64,000 nt of DNA, from positions 251,712-315,711 of the forward strand of contig CAZVYX010000001.1 of the NCBI GenBank assembly GCA_964631725.1. Reading direction: 5' to 3'. Origin of the DNA: GCA-2731375 sp964631725. GTDB taxonomy: Bacteria > Pseudomonadota > Alphaproteobacteria > GCA-2731375. A model generated the notes under the pieces. It ran no database searches, was not told the origin of the DNA, and saw only the letters and a list, made by a program, of their open reading frames with translations. The position numbers and the translations under genes were made by a program. Of this stretch, positions 18,554 to 27,799 are shown piece by piece; positions within the stretch are counted from its first letter, which is position 1; the number at the start of each line of letters is the position of its first letter.

Positions 18554-19657
18554 ATGACGACAACAGAAAAAGCCAAACCCCGCCGCGCCATTGAAAGCGG
18601 TGTCCCCGATCCGTTTCCGCACATGCATCCGGTGCTGAAGAAGAACTATGGCGACTGGGCCTGGCATGAACGCCCGCGCCCCGGTGTCCTGCGCCACGTC
18701 GCCCATGGCGGCGATCAGGTCTGGACCGTGCGCGCCGGAACCCAGAGACAGATGGACGTGTACACAATTCGTAAACTTTGCGATATCGGCGACGAGTTCG
18801 CCGAAGGTCATGTGCGCTTCACCTCGCGCAGCAACATCGAATACATGGTCAGCACCGAGGATCAGGTCGCGCCTTTGGTGGATGCGCTGAATTCGGCCGG
18901 CTTCCCGGTGGGGGGCACCGGCAATTCCATGTCGATGATTTCCCATACCCAGGGATGGCTGCATTGCGACATTCCTGGAACCGATGCCTCCGGCGTCGTG
19001 AAATCATTGATGGATGAACTTCATGCGGAGTTCACCAACGAAGAAATGCCAAACCGGGTGCGGATCACCACCTCGTGCTGCCAGATCAATTGCGGCGGCC
19101 AGGGCGATATCGCCATCAATGTGCAATATACCAAACCGCCGGTGATCAATCATGATCTGGTCGCCAATGTTTGCGAGCGCCCGGCGGTGGTGGCGCGCTG
19201 CCCGGTGGCGGCGATCCGCCCGGCCATGGTCAACGGCAAGGCCTCGCTGGAAGTGGATGAGAAGAAATGCATCTGTTGCGGGGCCTGTTATCCGCCTTGT
19301 CCGCCCATGCAAATCAATAGTGACGAAGGGACGAAGCTGGCGATCTGGGTCGGCGGCAAGCATTCCAATGCCCGCTCCAAGCCGGCTTTCCATAAATTGG
19401 TCGTCGCCAACCTGCCGAATAATCCGCCCCGCTGGCCGGAAGTCGCCGAAATCGTGAAGACGATCTTGTATGCCTACAAGGAAAACGCCCGCGATTGGGA
19501 GCGCATGGGCGAATGGATCGAGCGGATCGGCTGGCCCCGGTTTTTCGAGCTGACGGATACGCCTTTTACCCGCCATCACATTGACGACTTCAAGGGTGCG
19601 CGTCATGCCCTCAATGCATCGGCCCATATTCGTTTCCACTCCGGCGTAGCAGATTAG
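18554..19657 (+). CDS. dsrB: Reverse-type dissimilatory sulfite reductase beta subunit
   Basis: DsrB is the 367-residue partner of DsrA and carries the catalytic siroheme site in known enzymes. The sequence shows the SCCQINCGGQGD cluster-binding segment near residue 175 and a ferredoxin domain with CICCGACYPPCPPM near residue 240. The ATG at 18554 is preferred over 18545 because AAGGA is suitably spaced and the extra residues are not conserved-looking. dsrE follows 15 bp later with a GTG start. The protein is cytoplasmic and also accepts or donates electrons with DsrL in the oxidative pathway, as established for the Allochromatium system. Confidence 0.97.
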   Translation: MTTTEKAKPRRAIESGVPDPFPHMHPVLKKNYGDWAWHERPRPGVLRHVAHGGDQVWTVRAGTQRQMDVYTIRKLCDIGDEFAEGHVRFTSRSNIEYMVSTEDQVAPLVDALNSAGFPVGGTGNSMSMISHTQGWLHCDIPGTDASGVVKSLMDELHAEFTNEEMPNRVRITTSCCQINCGGQGDIAINVQYTKPPVINHDLVANVCERPAVVARCPVAAIRPAMVNGKASLEVDEKKCICCGACYPPCPPMQINSDEGTKLAIWVGGKHSNARSKPAFHKLVVANLPNNPPRWPEVAEIVKTILYAYKENARDWERMGEWIERIGWPRFFELTDTPFTRHHIDDFKGARHALNASAHIRFHSGVAD

Positions 19658-19672
19658 GTAGGGGAGGGGTTC

Positions 19673-20032
19673 GTGAATTTCGGTATTCTGGTCAACGAAG
19701 GACCGTTCACCCATCAGGCATCGGATTCGGCCTATCGTTTCGCCAAGGCGGCGATCGAAAAAGGCCATAAGGTGCCCCGGGTGTTCTTCTATTACGACGG
19801 CGTCAATAACGGCAACAAACTGTCGGAGCCGCAATCGGACGACCGTAATCTGGTCAAGCTCTGGGGTGAATTGGCGGCGGAACATGACGTTGATCTGGTG
19901 GTCTGTGTCGCCGCCGGTCTGCGCCGGGGTATCAAGGATGAGAATTTGGCCGAAGGCTTCGGCATCTCAGGCCTCGGCCAATTGATAGAATTGGGCATCG
20001 CGGCGGACCGCACGATCGTCTTTGGCGACTAG
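19673..20032 (+). CDS. dsrE: DsrE sulfurtransferase subunit
   Basis: DsrE is one subunit of the DsrE2F2H2 complex, which relays persulfide sulfur from TusA to DsrC in sulfur oxidisers. The 119-residue protein begins NFGILVNEGPF and has the active-site cysteine region VVCVAAGLRRG, matching the DsrE/TusD family where a conserved cysteine carries sulfur. Translation starts at GTG with GGGGAGGGG upstream. Its presence with dsrF and dsrH is a diagnostic feature of oxidative rather than reductive Dsr systems. Confidence 0.93.
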   Translation: MNFGILVNEGPFTHQASDSAYRFAKAAIEKGHKVPRVFFYYDGVNNGNKLSEPQSDDRNLVKLWGELAAEHDVDLVVCVAAGLRRGIKDENLAEGFGISGLGQLIELGIAADRTIVFGD

Positions 20033-20067
20033 GGTAAGCAGGCAGGTAGTGATATTTGGTGAAGGGT

Positions 20068-20490
20068 ATGTCGGAAGAGTTTTTTGATATTGAGGGTAAG
20101 AAAAAGCGGTTCATGTTCCTCAACCGCAAGGCGCCCTACGGCACGATCTATGCCCTGGAGATCCTGGAGACGGTGTTGATTTCAGCCGCGTTCGAGCAGA
20201 ATGCGGTGATCGCGTTTATCGATGACGGGGTTTATCAGATCATGCAGGGCCAGGATACCGGTGCCATCGGCATGAAGAACTTTTCCCGGACCTATGGCGC
20301 CGTCGAGATGGAGAAAGAGGACGCTGACGAAGACCCGGATCTGGATATAGAATGGCGCATTGTGGTCGAGCGGGAATCGCTTGAGCAACGCGGTCTGACG
20401 GCGGACGATTTCGTTATCGACGTGGAAGTGCTGGACCGCGAGGAACTGAGCCAGTTGATGAACGAACAGGATGTGGTGTTGTCGGGATGA
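20068..20490 (+). CDS. dsrF: DsrF subunit of DsrEFH
   Basis: DsrF is the second subunit of the DsrEFH sulfur relay. The sequence contains FMFLNRKAPYGTIYALE and DDGVYQIMQGQDT, both highly characteristic of DsrF/TusC proteins. I list the ATG at 20068 (140 residues), where family homology starts. Its ribosome-binding site is poor, however; an in-frame TTG at 20056 or GTG at 20059, with AGGCAGGTAG upstream, is an alternative. The 3' end overlaps dsrH by 4 bp, so the two are probably translationally coupled. Confidence 0.93.
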   Translation: MSEEFFDIEGKKKRFMFLNRKAPYGTIYALEILETVLISAAFEQNAVIAFIDDGVYQIMQGQDTGAIGMKNFSRTYGAVEMEKEDADEDPDLDIEWRIVVERESLEQRGLTADDFVIDVEVLDREELSQLMNEQDVVLSG

Positions 20491-20807
20491 GTAATGGCTG
20501 GAAAGTGCTGCACACGGTGAACAAATCACCGTTCGAACGCAACAGTCTGGATAGTTGTCTGCGGCTTGCCGTCAAGGGCAGCGGCATCCTTTTGATCGAG
20601 GACGGGGTATACGCCGCGCTCAAGGATTCGGAAGGCAGCCAGGCGCTAAGTTCGCGGTCGGGCGATTTTTCGCTCTATGTCCTGGGCCCCGATATCGAGG
20701 CGCGGGGCCTTGCCGGCAAGCCTTTGATCGAGGGCTGCGGCGTCGTTGACTATGGCGGCTTTGTCGATCTGGCCACGGAATACGACATGGTTCAGTCGTG
20801 GCTTTAG
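20487..20807 (+). CDS. dsrH: DsrH subunit of DsrEFH
   Basis: This 106-residue protein of the DsrH/TusB family begins with LHTVNKSPFERNSLDSCL, the conserved family opening, and continues with LLIEDGVYAAL. It completes the DsrEFH heterohexamer. The ATGA overlap with dsrF fixes the start. dsrC begins 38 bp downstream with its own AGGAG ribosome-binding site, consistent with higher DsrC expression. Confidence 0.93.
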   Translation: MSNGWKVLHTVNKSPFERNSLDSCLRLAVKGSGILLIEDGVYAALKDSEGSQALSSRSGDFSLYVLGPDIEARGLAGKPLIEGCGVVDYGGFVDLATEYDMVQSWL

Positions 20808-20845
20808 AATTTTGATTTTCGGACGATAAAAATAGGAGATTAGGT

Positions 20846-21178
20846 ATGTCATATCATTTGCAGGGACAGAATTTCGAAACGGACGAGGAAGGCTATCTGA
20901 TAGATATCAGCCTGTGGAGCCCCGAACTCGCCGGTCTCATCGCCGAGAGCGAAGATATTGAAATGGGCGACGATCACTGGGAAGTGGTGAATTTCCTGCG
21001 TAACTATTACGAGGAATATCAGATCGCACCGGCCATTCGCGTTCTGACCAAGGCAATCAAGAAAAGCTTCGGTCCGGAAAAGGGCAATAGCCAGTATCTC
21101 TACGAACTATTCCCCTACGGCCCGGCAAAACAAGCCTGCAAGATCGCCGGTCTGCCGAAACCGACAGGTTGTATCTGA
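20846..21178 (+). CDS. dsrC: DsrC sulfur carrier protein
   Basis: DsrC is the small substrate-donating protein of Dsr; sulfur is carried on its flexible C-terminal arm. The 110-residue sequence has both functional cysteines, Cys98 and the penultimate Cys109, in the tail KIAGLPKPTGCI. This is the arrangement of true DsrC rather than single-cysteine TusE. The ATG at 20846 has AGGAG at 20833-20837. The position between dsrEFH and dsrMK matches the handover from DsrEFH to DsrAB and then to the membrane DsrMKJOP complex. Confidence 0.96.
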   Translation: MSYHLQGQNFETDEEGYLIDISLWSPELAGLIAESEDIEMGDDHWEVVNFLRNYYEEYQIAPAIRVLTKAIKKSFGPEKGNSQYLYELFPYGPAKQACKIAGLPKPTGCI

Positions 21179-21242
21179 AGGTTCATGCCGGGAGATGGCG
21201 CCGCGGGCATAGCGCCCGGCGCTCCTAACCCGAATTGGTGAG

Positions 21243-21971
21243 ATGACAGGCCTGTTCACAGCTCTCTTGTATTCGGCGGTTCTTGTGCTGGTGGTTGGAC
21301 TGGCAGGCAAGATCCTTCGTTATTGGCGGGTGCCCGCACCGTTGAAAATTGCAACGACGCCGGCGCCGACAACCAGCCGGGGCGTTGTCTTGCGTCTATT
21401 CCGCGAGGTCGCCCTGTTCGAGAGCCTGTTTCGCTCGAACAAGTGGATCTGGCTGTTCAGTTGGATGTTCCACGCCGCCCTGGTTTTGGTGCTGCTGCGG
21501 CATCTGCGCTATTTCACGGAACCGGTCTGGACCTGGGTGGTCTGGATCCAGCCATTCGGAAAGTATGCGGCATTCGCCATGGTCATTGGTCTGGCCGGCC
21601 TTTGGCTGCGCCGGCTGGTCTTGCCCCGGATGCGCTACATTTCGCAACTATCCGATCATCTGATGTTGGCGCTGCTGGTGGCGATCGCGCTATCGGGATT
21701 GGCCCTGCAATATCTGGCGCGCACGGATATCATCGCCCTCAAGGCCTTCTCTCTTGGCCTCGTCCGCTTTGATTGGCAGGCGCTGCCGGGCAGCCCGGTG
21801 CTGCTGGCGCATTTGGCAGGCGTCGCGGTTCTGCTAATTGTTTTGCCGTTCTCCAAGCTGTTGCATATTCCCGGCATCTTCTTCAGCCCGACCCGCAACC
21901 AGGCCGACAATCCGCGCGAGCAACGCTACGCCCCGGCGGAAGCGGCTGGACTGGCGCCGAAGGGGGAGTGA
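21243..21971 (+). CDS. dsrM: DsrM membrane cytochrome b subunit
   Basis: DsrM is the NarI-like di-heme b membrane subunit of DsrMKJOP and exchanges electrons between DsrK and the quinone pool. The 242-residue protein has about five to six hydrophobic segments with histidines inside them (for example MFHAALVLVLLRH and SDHLMLALL) that can serve as haem ligands. The ATG at 21243 follows a GGTGAG sequence. It ends 2 bp before dsrK. Confidence 0.92.
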   Translation: MTGLFTALLYSAVLVLVVGLAGKILRYWRVPAPLKIATTPAPTTSRGVVLRLFREVALFESLFRSNKWIWLFSWMFHAALVLVLLRHLRYFTEPVWTWVVWIQPFGKYAAFAMVIGLAGLWLRRLVLPRMRYISQLSDHLMLALLVAIALSGLALQYLARTDIIALKAFSLGLVRFDWQALPGSPVLLAHLAGVAVLLIVLPFSKLLHIPGIFFSPTRNQADNPREQRYAPAEAAGLAPKGE

Positions 21972-21973
21972 CG

Positions 21974-23518
21974 ATGGCCGAATTCGAAACCCCCGAGCTA
22001 GATGAAATCACCCAACCGCCAGCCCTGACCCCTGGCGCCATGGGCCACAGCCAGCCGTTTGCCGCCGCGCCGGAACACCAAGCGGACCTTGGCTTTCCAG
22101 GCGAGCTGGTTGACAATTGGCAGGCCAAGGCGATCGAGAAATTCGACGAGCTGCTGAAGCGCAACCGCTCACTGCAGGTCTATATGGACATTTGCGTCAA
22201 GTGCGGCGCCTGCACCGATAAATGCCACTACTACCTGGGCACCGGTGATCCGAAGAACATGCCGGTGGCCCGCCAGGACCTGATGCGCAAGGTCTACCGC
22301 AAGCATTTCACCCTGGCCGGAAAATGGCTGCCGGCCCTGGTTGGCGCCGAGGAATTGACGGAACAGGTGCTCGACGATTGGTACACCTATTTTCATCAAT
22401 GTTCGCAATGCCGCCGTTGTTCGGTCTTCTGCCCCTACGGCATCGATACCGCCGAGATCTCCATGGCGGCGCGGGAGATCATGGACAGCATCGGCAAGGG
22501 GCAGAAATACTGCAACGAGATTATCGGCAAGGTGCACAAGATCGGCAATAATCTGGGTCTGCAGGAAAAGGCGCTGGCCGCGACCCTGGCCGATCTGGAA
22601 GAGGATATCGAGGACGAAACCGGCATCGCGATTCCCTTGCCCCTGAATGTCGAGGGCGCCGATATCCTGCTGGTCACGCCCAGCGCCGATTTCTTCGCCG
22701 AACCCCATGTCGATGGCCTGATCGGCTATGCCAAGGTCTTTCATCAGGCCGGCGTGTCCTGGACGCTGAGTTCCCATGCTTCGGAAGCAGCCAATTTCGC
22801 GATGTTTATCGGCTCGCAGGAGCAGATGAAGCTGATCGCCGAACGCATCCGCAAGGCGGCCCAGGATCTGGGCGTCAAGCGCATAATTGTCGGCGAATGC
22901 GGCCATGCCTGGCGGGTTGCGTACAATTTCTGGGACACCCTGGCCGGACCGTTCGATTTTCTCGATCCCGCCTATCCGGTGCCGCAGCATATTTGTGAAT
23001 TCACCTATGATCTGATCCAGGAAGGCCGCTTGCAGTTCGATAAATCGGCCAATGATCACATGACCCTGACCTTTCACGATTCCTGCAACGTCGCCCGGGC
23101 CTCCCGCATGGGGCCGGAGCCGGGCGGGCAGTTTGTTTATCCGCGCGAGATTATCAAGGCCAGTTGCAACAATTTCGTCGACATGGACGCTGACGCCATC
23201 CACGACAAGACATATTGTTGCGGCGGCGGCGGCGGGTTGCTGACCGACGATCTCCTCGAGCTTCGGGTCAAGGGGGCGAAACCCAGAATGGAAGCCTACA
23301 AACAAGTCGCCGATGATCATGGCGTCACCCACATGGCGGCGATCTGCGCCATCTGCAAAAGCCAATTCGCCAAGGTCATGCCGATGTACGGCTATTCGAT
23401 GACCAGTATCGTCAGCGTGCATCAACTGGTTAGTAACGCCATCATCCTTGATGGCGCGGATGATGCCCCAGACGATGACGGCGACGAAGATATGTCCAGG
23501 GAAGAAAACGATGACTGA
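21974..23518 (+). CDS. dsrK: DsrK, heterodisulfide-reductase-like catalytic subunit
   Basis: DsrK is the cytoplasmic HdrD-like iron-sulfur subunit thought to act on the DsrC trisulfide or disulfide. The 514-residue protein has two ferredoxin motifs (CVKCGACTDKCHYY and CSQCRRCSVFCPYG). Further on are two cysteine-rich CCG-type regions, including CGHAWR, HDSCN and CCGGGGG, which bind the noncubane [4Fe-4S] cluster. I chose the ATG at 21974 (MAEFETPE), just after the dsrM stop; a longer frame reading back to 21773 overlaps dsrM and is not credible. The last 8 bp overlap dsrL. Confidence 0.95.
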   Translation: MAEFETPELDEITQPPALTPGAMGHSQPFAAAPEHQADLGFPGELVDNWQAKAIEKFDELLKRNRSLQVYMDICVKCGACTDKCHYYLGTGDPKNMPVARQDLMRKVYRKHFTLAGKWLPALVGAEELTEQVLDDWYTYFHQCSQCRRCSVFCPYGIDTAEISMAAREIMDSIGKGQKYCNEIIGKVHKIGNNLGLQEKALAATLADLEEDIEDETGIAIPLPLNVEGADILLVTPSADFFAEPHVDGLIGYAKVFHQAGVSWTLSSHASEAANFAMFIGSQEQMKLIAERIRKAAQDLGVKRIIVGECGHAWRVAYNFWDTLAGPFDFLDPAYPVPQHICEFTYDLIQEGRLQFDKSANDHMTLTFHDSCNVARASRMGPEPGGQFVYPREIIKASCNNFVDMDADAIHDKTYCCGGGGGLLTDDLLELRVKGAKPRMEAYKQVADDHGVTHMAAICAICKSQFAKVMPMYGYSMTSIVSVHQLVSNAIILDGADDAPDDDGDEDMSREENDD

Positions 23519-25454
23519 TACCGCCGATACGGCCAAGCCCACCCACCGGCGGTATACCGACGGTGACGACGAACATCTGGAATGGACGGAGCATTTCGTC
23601 GCCTCAGGTGAATCCGGTAAATGCCCGGCCTATGTGCATCGGGCGCCGCCCTGTCAGGGCAGTTGCCCTTCCGGTCACGATATCCGGGGCTGGCTGACCA
23701 TCGTCCGTGGCATCGACAAGCCGGTTGGCGATCTGGACTGGCGCCAGTATGCCTTCGAGCGGATGACCGCCGCCAATCCCTTCCCCTCGATCATGGGGCG
23801 GGTTTGCCCTGCGCCCTGTCAGGATGGCTGCAATCGGGCGGAGGTCGAGGAATCCGTCGGTATCAACGCGGTCGAACAGTTCGTCGGCGATTGGGGCTTG
23901 CAGCAAAATCTTGGCTTCGCCAAACCGGGCCCCGAAACCGGCAAGAACGTCGCCGTGATCGGTGGCGGCCCGGCTGGACTGGCGGCGGCCTATTTCCTGC
24001 GCCTGCGGGGTATCGGCTGCACCATCTTCGAGGCTTACGATTCCCTGGGCGGCATGATGCGCTTCGGCATCCCAAGCTACCGCACGCCGCGCGATGTTCT
24101 TGATGGCGAGATCAAGCGGATCATCGACATGGGCGTGGAGGTTCGCCTCAACACCAAGGTCGGCACGGATGTCAGTGTTGCCGAACTGGAAGAGAATTTC
24201 GACGCCGTTTTCTGGGCTATCGGCGCCCAGACCGGCAAACCATTGCCAATCCCTGGCGCCGAAGCAGCCAACTGCGTCGATGGCATGTCCTTCCTGCGCG
24301 CCTTCAACGAGGATCGTCTGCAGTATATCGATGGCCGGATCCTGGTAATCGGTGCCGGCGATACGGCAATGGATGTCGCCGCCGTGGCCCGCCGGATCGG
24401 TCATATCACGGCGGAAAGCGCCAAGGACCGGCCGGACAACGTGATCCTTGGCCATACAGTCCACGATGTTGCCCATGCCGCCCGGAGGCAAAGCGCCGAT
24501 GTCTGGATCGTTTACCGCCGGCCAATCGCCAAGGCGCCGGCGACGGAGCATGAACTGAAATCGGTCGTAGCCGAGGGCGTCGAAATTCACGAAAGCCTGG
24601 CGCCGCTGGAAGTCATTCTCGGTGACGACGGTCGTGCCCGGGCCCTGAAGGTCGCACCCGTGGATTGGGCCGCCGACGGCAGCATGACGGTGCGCGAGGA
24701 AGATGCCCACGAAATCGAATGCAGCCTGATCGTCGGGGCCACCGGCCAGGGCGGCGACTTCACGGGCTTCGAGGATTTCGACAACGGCTGGGGTTTGATG
24801 GACGCCGACCCGTTCTATCGCGTCAAGGACAAGGCCGCGCATTTCGTCGGTGGTGACATCATCAAACCGCATCTTTTGACCACGGCCATTGGCCACGCAT
24901 CGATCGCGGTGGAAGGTATCGAGCGCTATCTGCAGGAGGAAGCGCCGGCGGCCCGGCCCCGGGTTGACGTACACCATTTCAACCTTTTGAACGAACTTAG
25001 AACCCACGAGCTGGAACCAGTGGCCTTTCCCGGCGGCCCAGCGATGAATACGGATGCGGCGAATTTTGCCGTCCACAATTACGAAGACCGCTCGTTCGTT
25101 GAAATCGTGCCTTGTGATGAGTTGTTCCTGGGCCATTTCCCTCATGACCTCATGCGCCGCCGGGCCGAGGTGGAAATCGGGGCGTCGGAAGTTCTGGGCA
25201 ACTTTCAGGAAAGGTTTACCGGCCTTGGCGAGGAAGAGGCGATTGCCGAAGCGGACCGCTGCATGAGCTGCGGCATGTGCTTCAATTGCGACAATTGCAT
25301 GATCTATTGCCCACAGGACGCCATATTCCGGGTCGACAAGTCGGAACGCGCCATCGGCCGTTATGTTGACACCGACTACGGTAAATGCGTTGGCTGTTAC
25401 ATCTGTCAGGATGTCTGCCCATCGGGCTACATCAAGATGGGCCTGGGGGAATAG
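23511..25454 (+). CDS. dsrL: DsrL NAD(P)H:acceptor oxidoreductase
   Basis: DsrL is the flavin and iron-sulfur oxidoreductase that couples DsrAB to NAD(P)+ in sulfur oxidisers. The 647-residue protein is built like the small subunit of glutamate synthase. It has an N-terminal Fe-S region (CPSGHD, CPAPCQDGCNR), a FAD motif VIGGGPAGLAAA, a second nucleotide-binding motif VIGAGDTAMD, and a C-terminal ferredoxin domain (CMSCGMCFNCDNC and CVGCYICQDVCP). The presence of this C-terminal domain and of a full dsrEFH set supports an oxidative pathway. The start at 23511 gives an 8-bp overlap with dsrK; the frame reading from 23448 is inside dsrK. Confidence 0.94.
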   Translation: MTDTADTAKPTHRRYTDGDDEHLEWTEHFVASGESGKCPAYVHRAPPCQGSCPSGHDIRGWLTIVRGIDKPVGDLDWRQYAFERMTAANPFPSIMGRVCPAPCQDGCNRAEVEESVGINAVEQFVGDWGLQQNLGFAKPGPETGKNVAVIGGGPAGLAAAYFLRLRGIGCTIFEAYDSLGGMMRFGIPSYRTPRDVLDGEIKRIIDMGVEVRLNTKVGTDVSVAELEENFDAVFWAIGAQTGKPLPIPGAEAANCVDGMSFLRAFNEDRLQYIDGRILVIGAGDTAMDVAAVARRIGHITAESAKDRPDNVILGHTVHDVAHAARRQSADVWIVYRRPIAKAPATEHELKSVVAEGVEIHESLAPLEVILGDDGRARALKVAPVDWAADGSMTVREEDAHEIECSLIVGATGQGGDFTGFEDFDNGWGLMDADPFYRVKDKAAHFVGGDIIKPHLLTTAIGHASIAVEGIERYLQEEAPAARPRVDVHHFNLLNELRTHELEPVAFPGGPAMNTDAANFAVHNYEDRSFVEIVPCDELFLGHFPHDLMRRRAEVEIGASEVLGNFQERFTGLGEEEAIAEADRCMSCGMCFNCDNCMIYCPQDAIFRVDKSERAIGRYVDTDYGKCVGCYICQDVCPSGYIKMGLGE

Positions 25455-25461
25455 CCGGACC

Positions 25462-25872
25462 ATGCGCGCCATCCTGATCATGGTTGCCGCGCTGTTTCTG
25501 ATTTCGTTCGGCGAAGGCGAAACGGCGGCCTGGGCCGGCGGTTTGCAGCCGGCGGTGCCAAAGGCCAAGGGCGGGACCTGTGTCCGCGATGCCGCCTTCA
25601 TGCGCAGCAATCACATGAATTTTCTGGACCATCGCCGCGACGCTTCTGTTCACGAGGGCAAGCGGGAGGAAAAGGAAAAATTGGCGGCCTGCCTGGACTG
25701 TCATGCGGTGACCCGCGGCAACGGAAAAGTGGTGGGTTTCGATAGCCCGAAGCATTTTTGCCGCGTCTGCCATGATTACACGGCGGTGCGGATCGATTGC
25801 TTCGAATGCCACAACGCCAAGCCTGGAACCCAGTTGCGGCAATCAAGTGCCTCGGCGAGGCGGGTGAAATGA
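25462..25872 (+). CDS. dsrJ: DsrJ periplasmic triheme cytochrome c
   Basis: DsrJ is the periplasmic cytochrome of DsrMKJOP. The 136-residue product has a hydrophobic N-terminal signal or anchor (MRAILIMVAALFLISFG) and three CxxCH haem sites: CLDCH, CRVCH and CFECH. An extra cysteine at GGTCVRD fits the unusual His/Cys haem ligation known for DsrJ. The ATG at 25462, 7 bp after dsrL, gives a proper export signal; a longer frame from 25363 is within dsrL. It overlaps dsrO by 4 bp. Confidence 0.94.
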   Translation: MRAILIMVAALFLISFGEGETAAWAGGLQPAVPKAKGGTCVRDAAFMRSNHMNFLDHRRDASVHEGKREEKEKLAACLDCHAVTRGNGKVVGFDSPKHFCRVCHDYTAVRIDCFECHNAKPGTQLRQSSASARRVK

Positions 25873-26576
25873 CCGGGCGCCGTGATTTCCTGGCCGGCGC
25901 GGCCGCCCTGGCCCTGGCCATCGCGCCGGGGGTCACGCTTTACCGCATGGCGCAGGCCGCCGGCGTCTCGGCCAAGAACCGCTGGGGTTTGTTGATTGAT
26001 GCCGGAAAATGCAAGGCGGACTGTTCGGCCTGCATCAGCGCCTGTGGCGAGGAGAACGCCATCAGCGCGGCGCATGACCCCGCGACCCAGGCGCAATGGA
26101 TCCGCAAGATTGAACTGCGCCATGTGGGCAGCGGCAGGAAGCTCTCGCTGCCCGTCATGTGCCAGCATTGCGCGGAGCCGCCCTGCGCCGATGTTTGCCC
26201 GACCGGCGCTTCGTTCAAACGCGCCGATGGCATCGTTCTGGTCGACAAGCACCGTTGCATCGGCTGCCGCTATTGCATGCTGGCCTGCCCGTACAAGGCG
26301 CGCTCCTTCGTGCATGAAACGGTGACCGATCAGGCGCCGCACGCACCGAGAGGCAAGGGCACGGTGGAAAGCTGCACCCTGTGCGTTCATCGCATTGATG
26401 CCGGTGGTACGCCGGCCTGTGTCGAAGCCTGTGCCGGGGCGGGGCATGGCGCCATGATCTTCGGCGATCTGAACGATCCGGCCAGCGAAATTTCCAAACG
26501 CCTGAAGGACTATCCCTCAACGGCAATCCGCGGCGATCTGGGGCTCGATCCCGGCGTCCGTTATCAGGGACTTTGA
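25869..26576 (+). CDS. dsrO: DsrO periplasmic ferredoxin-like subunit
   Basis: DsrO is an HybA/NrfC-type iron-sulfur protein on the periplasmic side of DsrMKJOP. The 235-residue protein starts with a twin-arginine leader (TGRRDFLAGAAALALA), so it should fold before export. Several four-cysteine motifs follow: CSACISACGEEN, CQHCAEPPCADVCP, CIGCRYCMLACPY and CTLCVH with CVEAC. The ATG at 25869 overlaps the dsrJ stop as ATGA; the longer frame from 25797 lacks the leader. dsrP follows after 10 bp. Confidence 0.94.
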   Translation: MTGRRDFLAGAAALALAIAPGVTLYRMAQAAGVSAKNRWGLLIDAGKCKADCSACISACGEENAISAAHDPATQAQWIRKIELRHVGSGRKLSLPVMCQHCAEPPCADVCPTGASFKRADGIVLVDKHRCIGCRYCMLACPYKARSFVHETVTDQAPHAPRGKGTVESCTLCVHRIDAGGTPACVEACAGAGHGAMIFGDLNDPASEISKRLKDYPSTAIRGDLGLDPGVRYQGL

Positions 26577-26586
26577 GGGTGCCGCC

Positions 26587-27792
26587 GTGAAAAGCCACCA
26601 GACATTCCAAACCATCGGCCGCGCGTCGCCGCACTTTTACGGCCTGGCGGCGGCGCTGGCCGGCGTTCTGGCTCTCGGCCTGATCGCGGCGTGGTATATG
26701 GAGCATAACGGCCATTGGGTCACCGGCATGAACAATCAGGTGGTCTGGGGCCTGCCGCATGTCTTCGCGGTGTTTCTGATCGTGGCCGCCTCCGGCGTTC
26801 TCAACATAGCCTCGATCGGCTCGGTGTTCGGCCAGGCGGCCTACAAGCCATTGGCGCGCCTGTCCGGGCTGATGGCGATCGCCCTGCTGCTCGGCGGATT
26901 GGCGGTTCTGGTGCTCGATCTGGGCCGGCCGGACCGTCTGACCATCGCCATGACGTCGTTCAATTTCCGCTCCATCTTTGCCTGGAACATATTCCTCTAT
27001 ACCGGCTTCATGGCCATCGTCGCGCTTTACCTCTGGTTGCTGATGGAGCGGCGGCTGGCAAAATGGAGTGGCAACGCCGGCCTTTTGGCCTTTATCTGGC
27101 GCCTCGTCCTGACCACCGGCACCGGCTGCATCTTTGGCTTTCTGGTGGCGCGGGAGGCCTACAACACAGCTATCATGGCGCCGCTATTCATTGCCATGTC
27201 GCTGGCCTTTGGCCTCGCCATCTTCATGTTGGCGCTGGCGGCATGTTATGGCCGGGACGCGGCCCTCGGCGGTGCCTTGGGTGGGCGCATGGCGCGGCTG
27301 CTGGCGATCTTCGTGGCGGCGGTGCTTTATTTCACCACCGCGCAACATCTGACCGGTCTGTATGGCGCGAAATCCCATGGCATCGAACGTTTTCTGCTGC
27401 TCGACGGCGGTGCCGTCACGGCCATGTTCTGGGTGCTGCAAATCGGCGCCGGCGGCATCGCGCCACTGGCGCTTCTGCTCTGGCCGGTAACCGGGCAGCG
27501 GCCGGCCGGCTGGAGTGTGATCGCCGCGGCCTTGGTGATCCTGGGTGGTCTGGCGCAGGTCTATGTCATTATCATCGGTGGCCAGAGCTATCCGCTAAAT
27601 CTGTTTCCCGGATACGAAATTAGCAGCAGTTTTTTTGACGGCACCGTTGCCAGCTACGGACCGGGTTTGCCGGAGTTCATCTTGGGCCTTGGCGGTATCG
27701 CATTGGCGGCGATAGTTGTCATGCTGGGGCTTCGAATATTGCCAATTCTTCCCCACAGCCTGGTGGATAAGGCGCTCGATCCGCCTAAATAA
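26587..27792 (+). CDS. dsrP: DsrP NrfD-family integral membrane subunit
   Basis: DsrP is the polytopic NrfD/PsrC-like subunit of DsrMKJOP and is thought to interact with quinone. The 401-residue sequence is strongly hydrophobic, with about nine to ten membrane segments, and contains the LDLGRPDR loop typical of the family. Translation begins at GTG 26587 (MKSHQTF). Only 7 bp separate it from the TrpD2-like gene downstream, so the operon continues. Confidence 0.93.
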   Translation: MKSHQTFQTIGRASPHFYGLAAALAGVLALGLIAAWYMEHNGHWVTGMNNQVVWGLPHVFAVFLIVAASGVLNIASIGSVFGQAAYKPLARLSGLMAIALLLGGLAVLVLDLGRPDRLTIAMTSFNFRSIFAWNIFLYTGFMAIVALYLWLLMERRLAKWSGNAGLLAFIWRLVLTTGTGCIFGFLVAREAYNTAIMAPLFIAMSLAFGLAIFMLALAACYGRDAALGGALGGRMARLLAIFVAAVLYFTTAQHLTGLYGAKSHGIERFLLLDGGAVTAMFWVLQIGAGGIAPLALLLWPVTGQRPAGWSVIAAALVILGGLAQVYVIIIGGQSYPLNLFPGYEISSSFFDGTVASYGPGLPEFILGLGGIALAAIVVMLGLRILPILPHSLVDKALDPPK

Positions 27793-27799
27793 ACTGAAT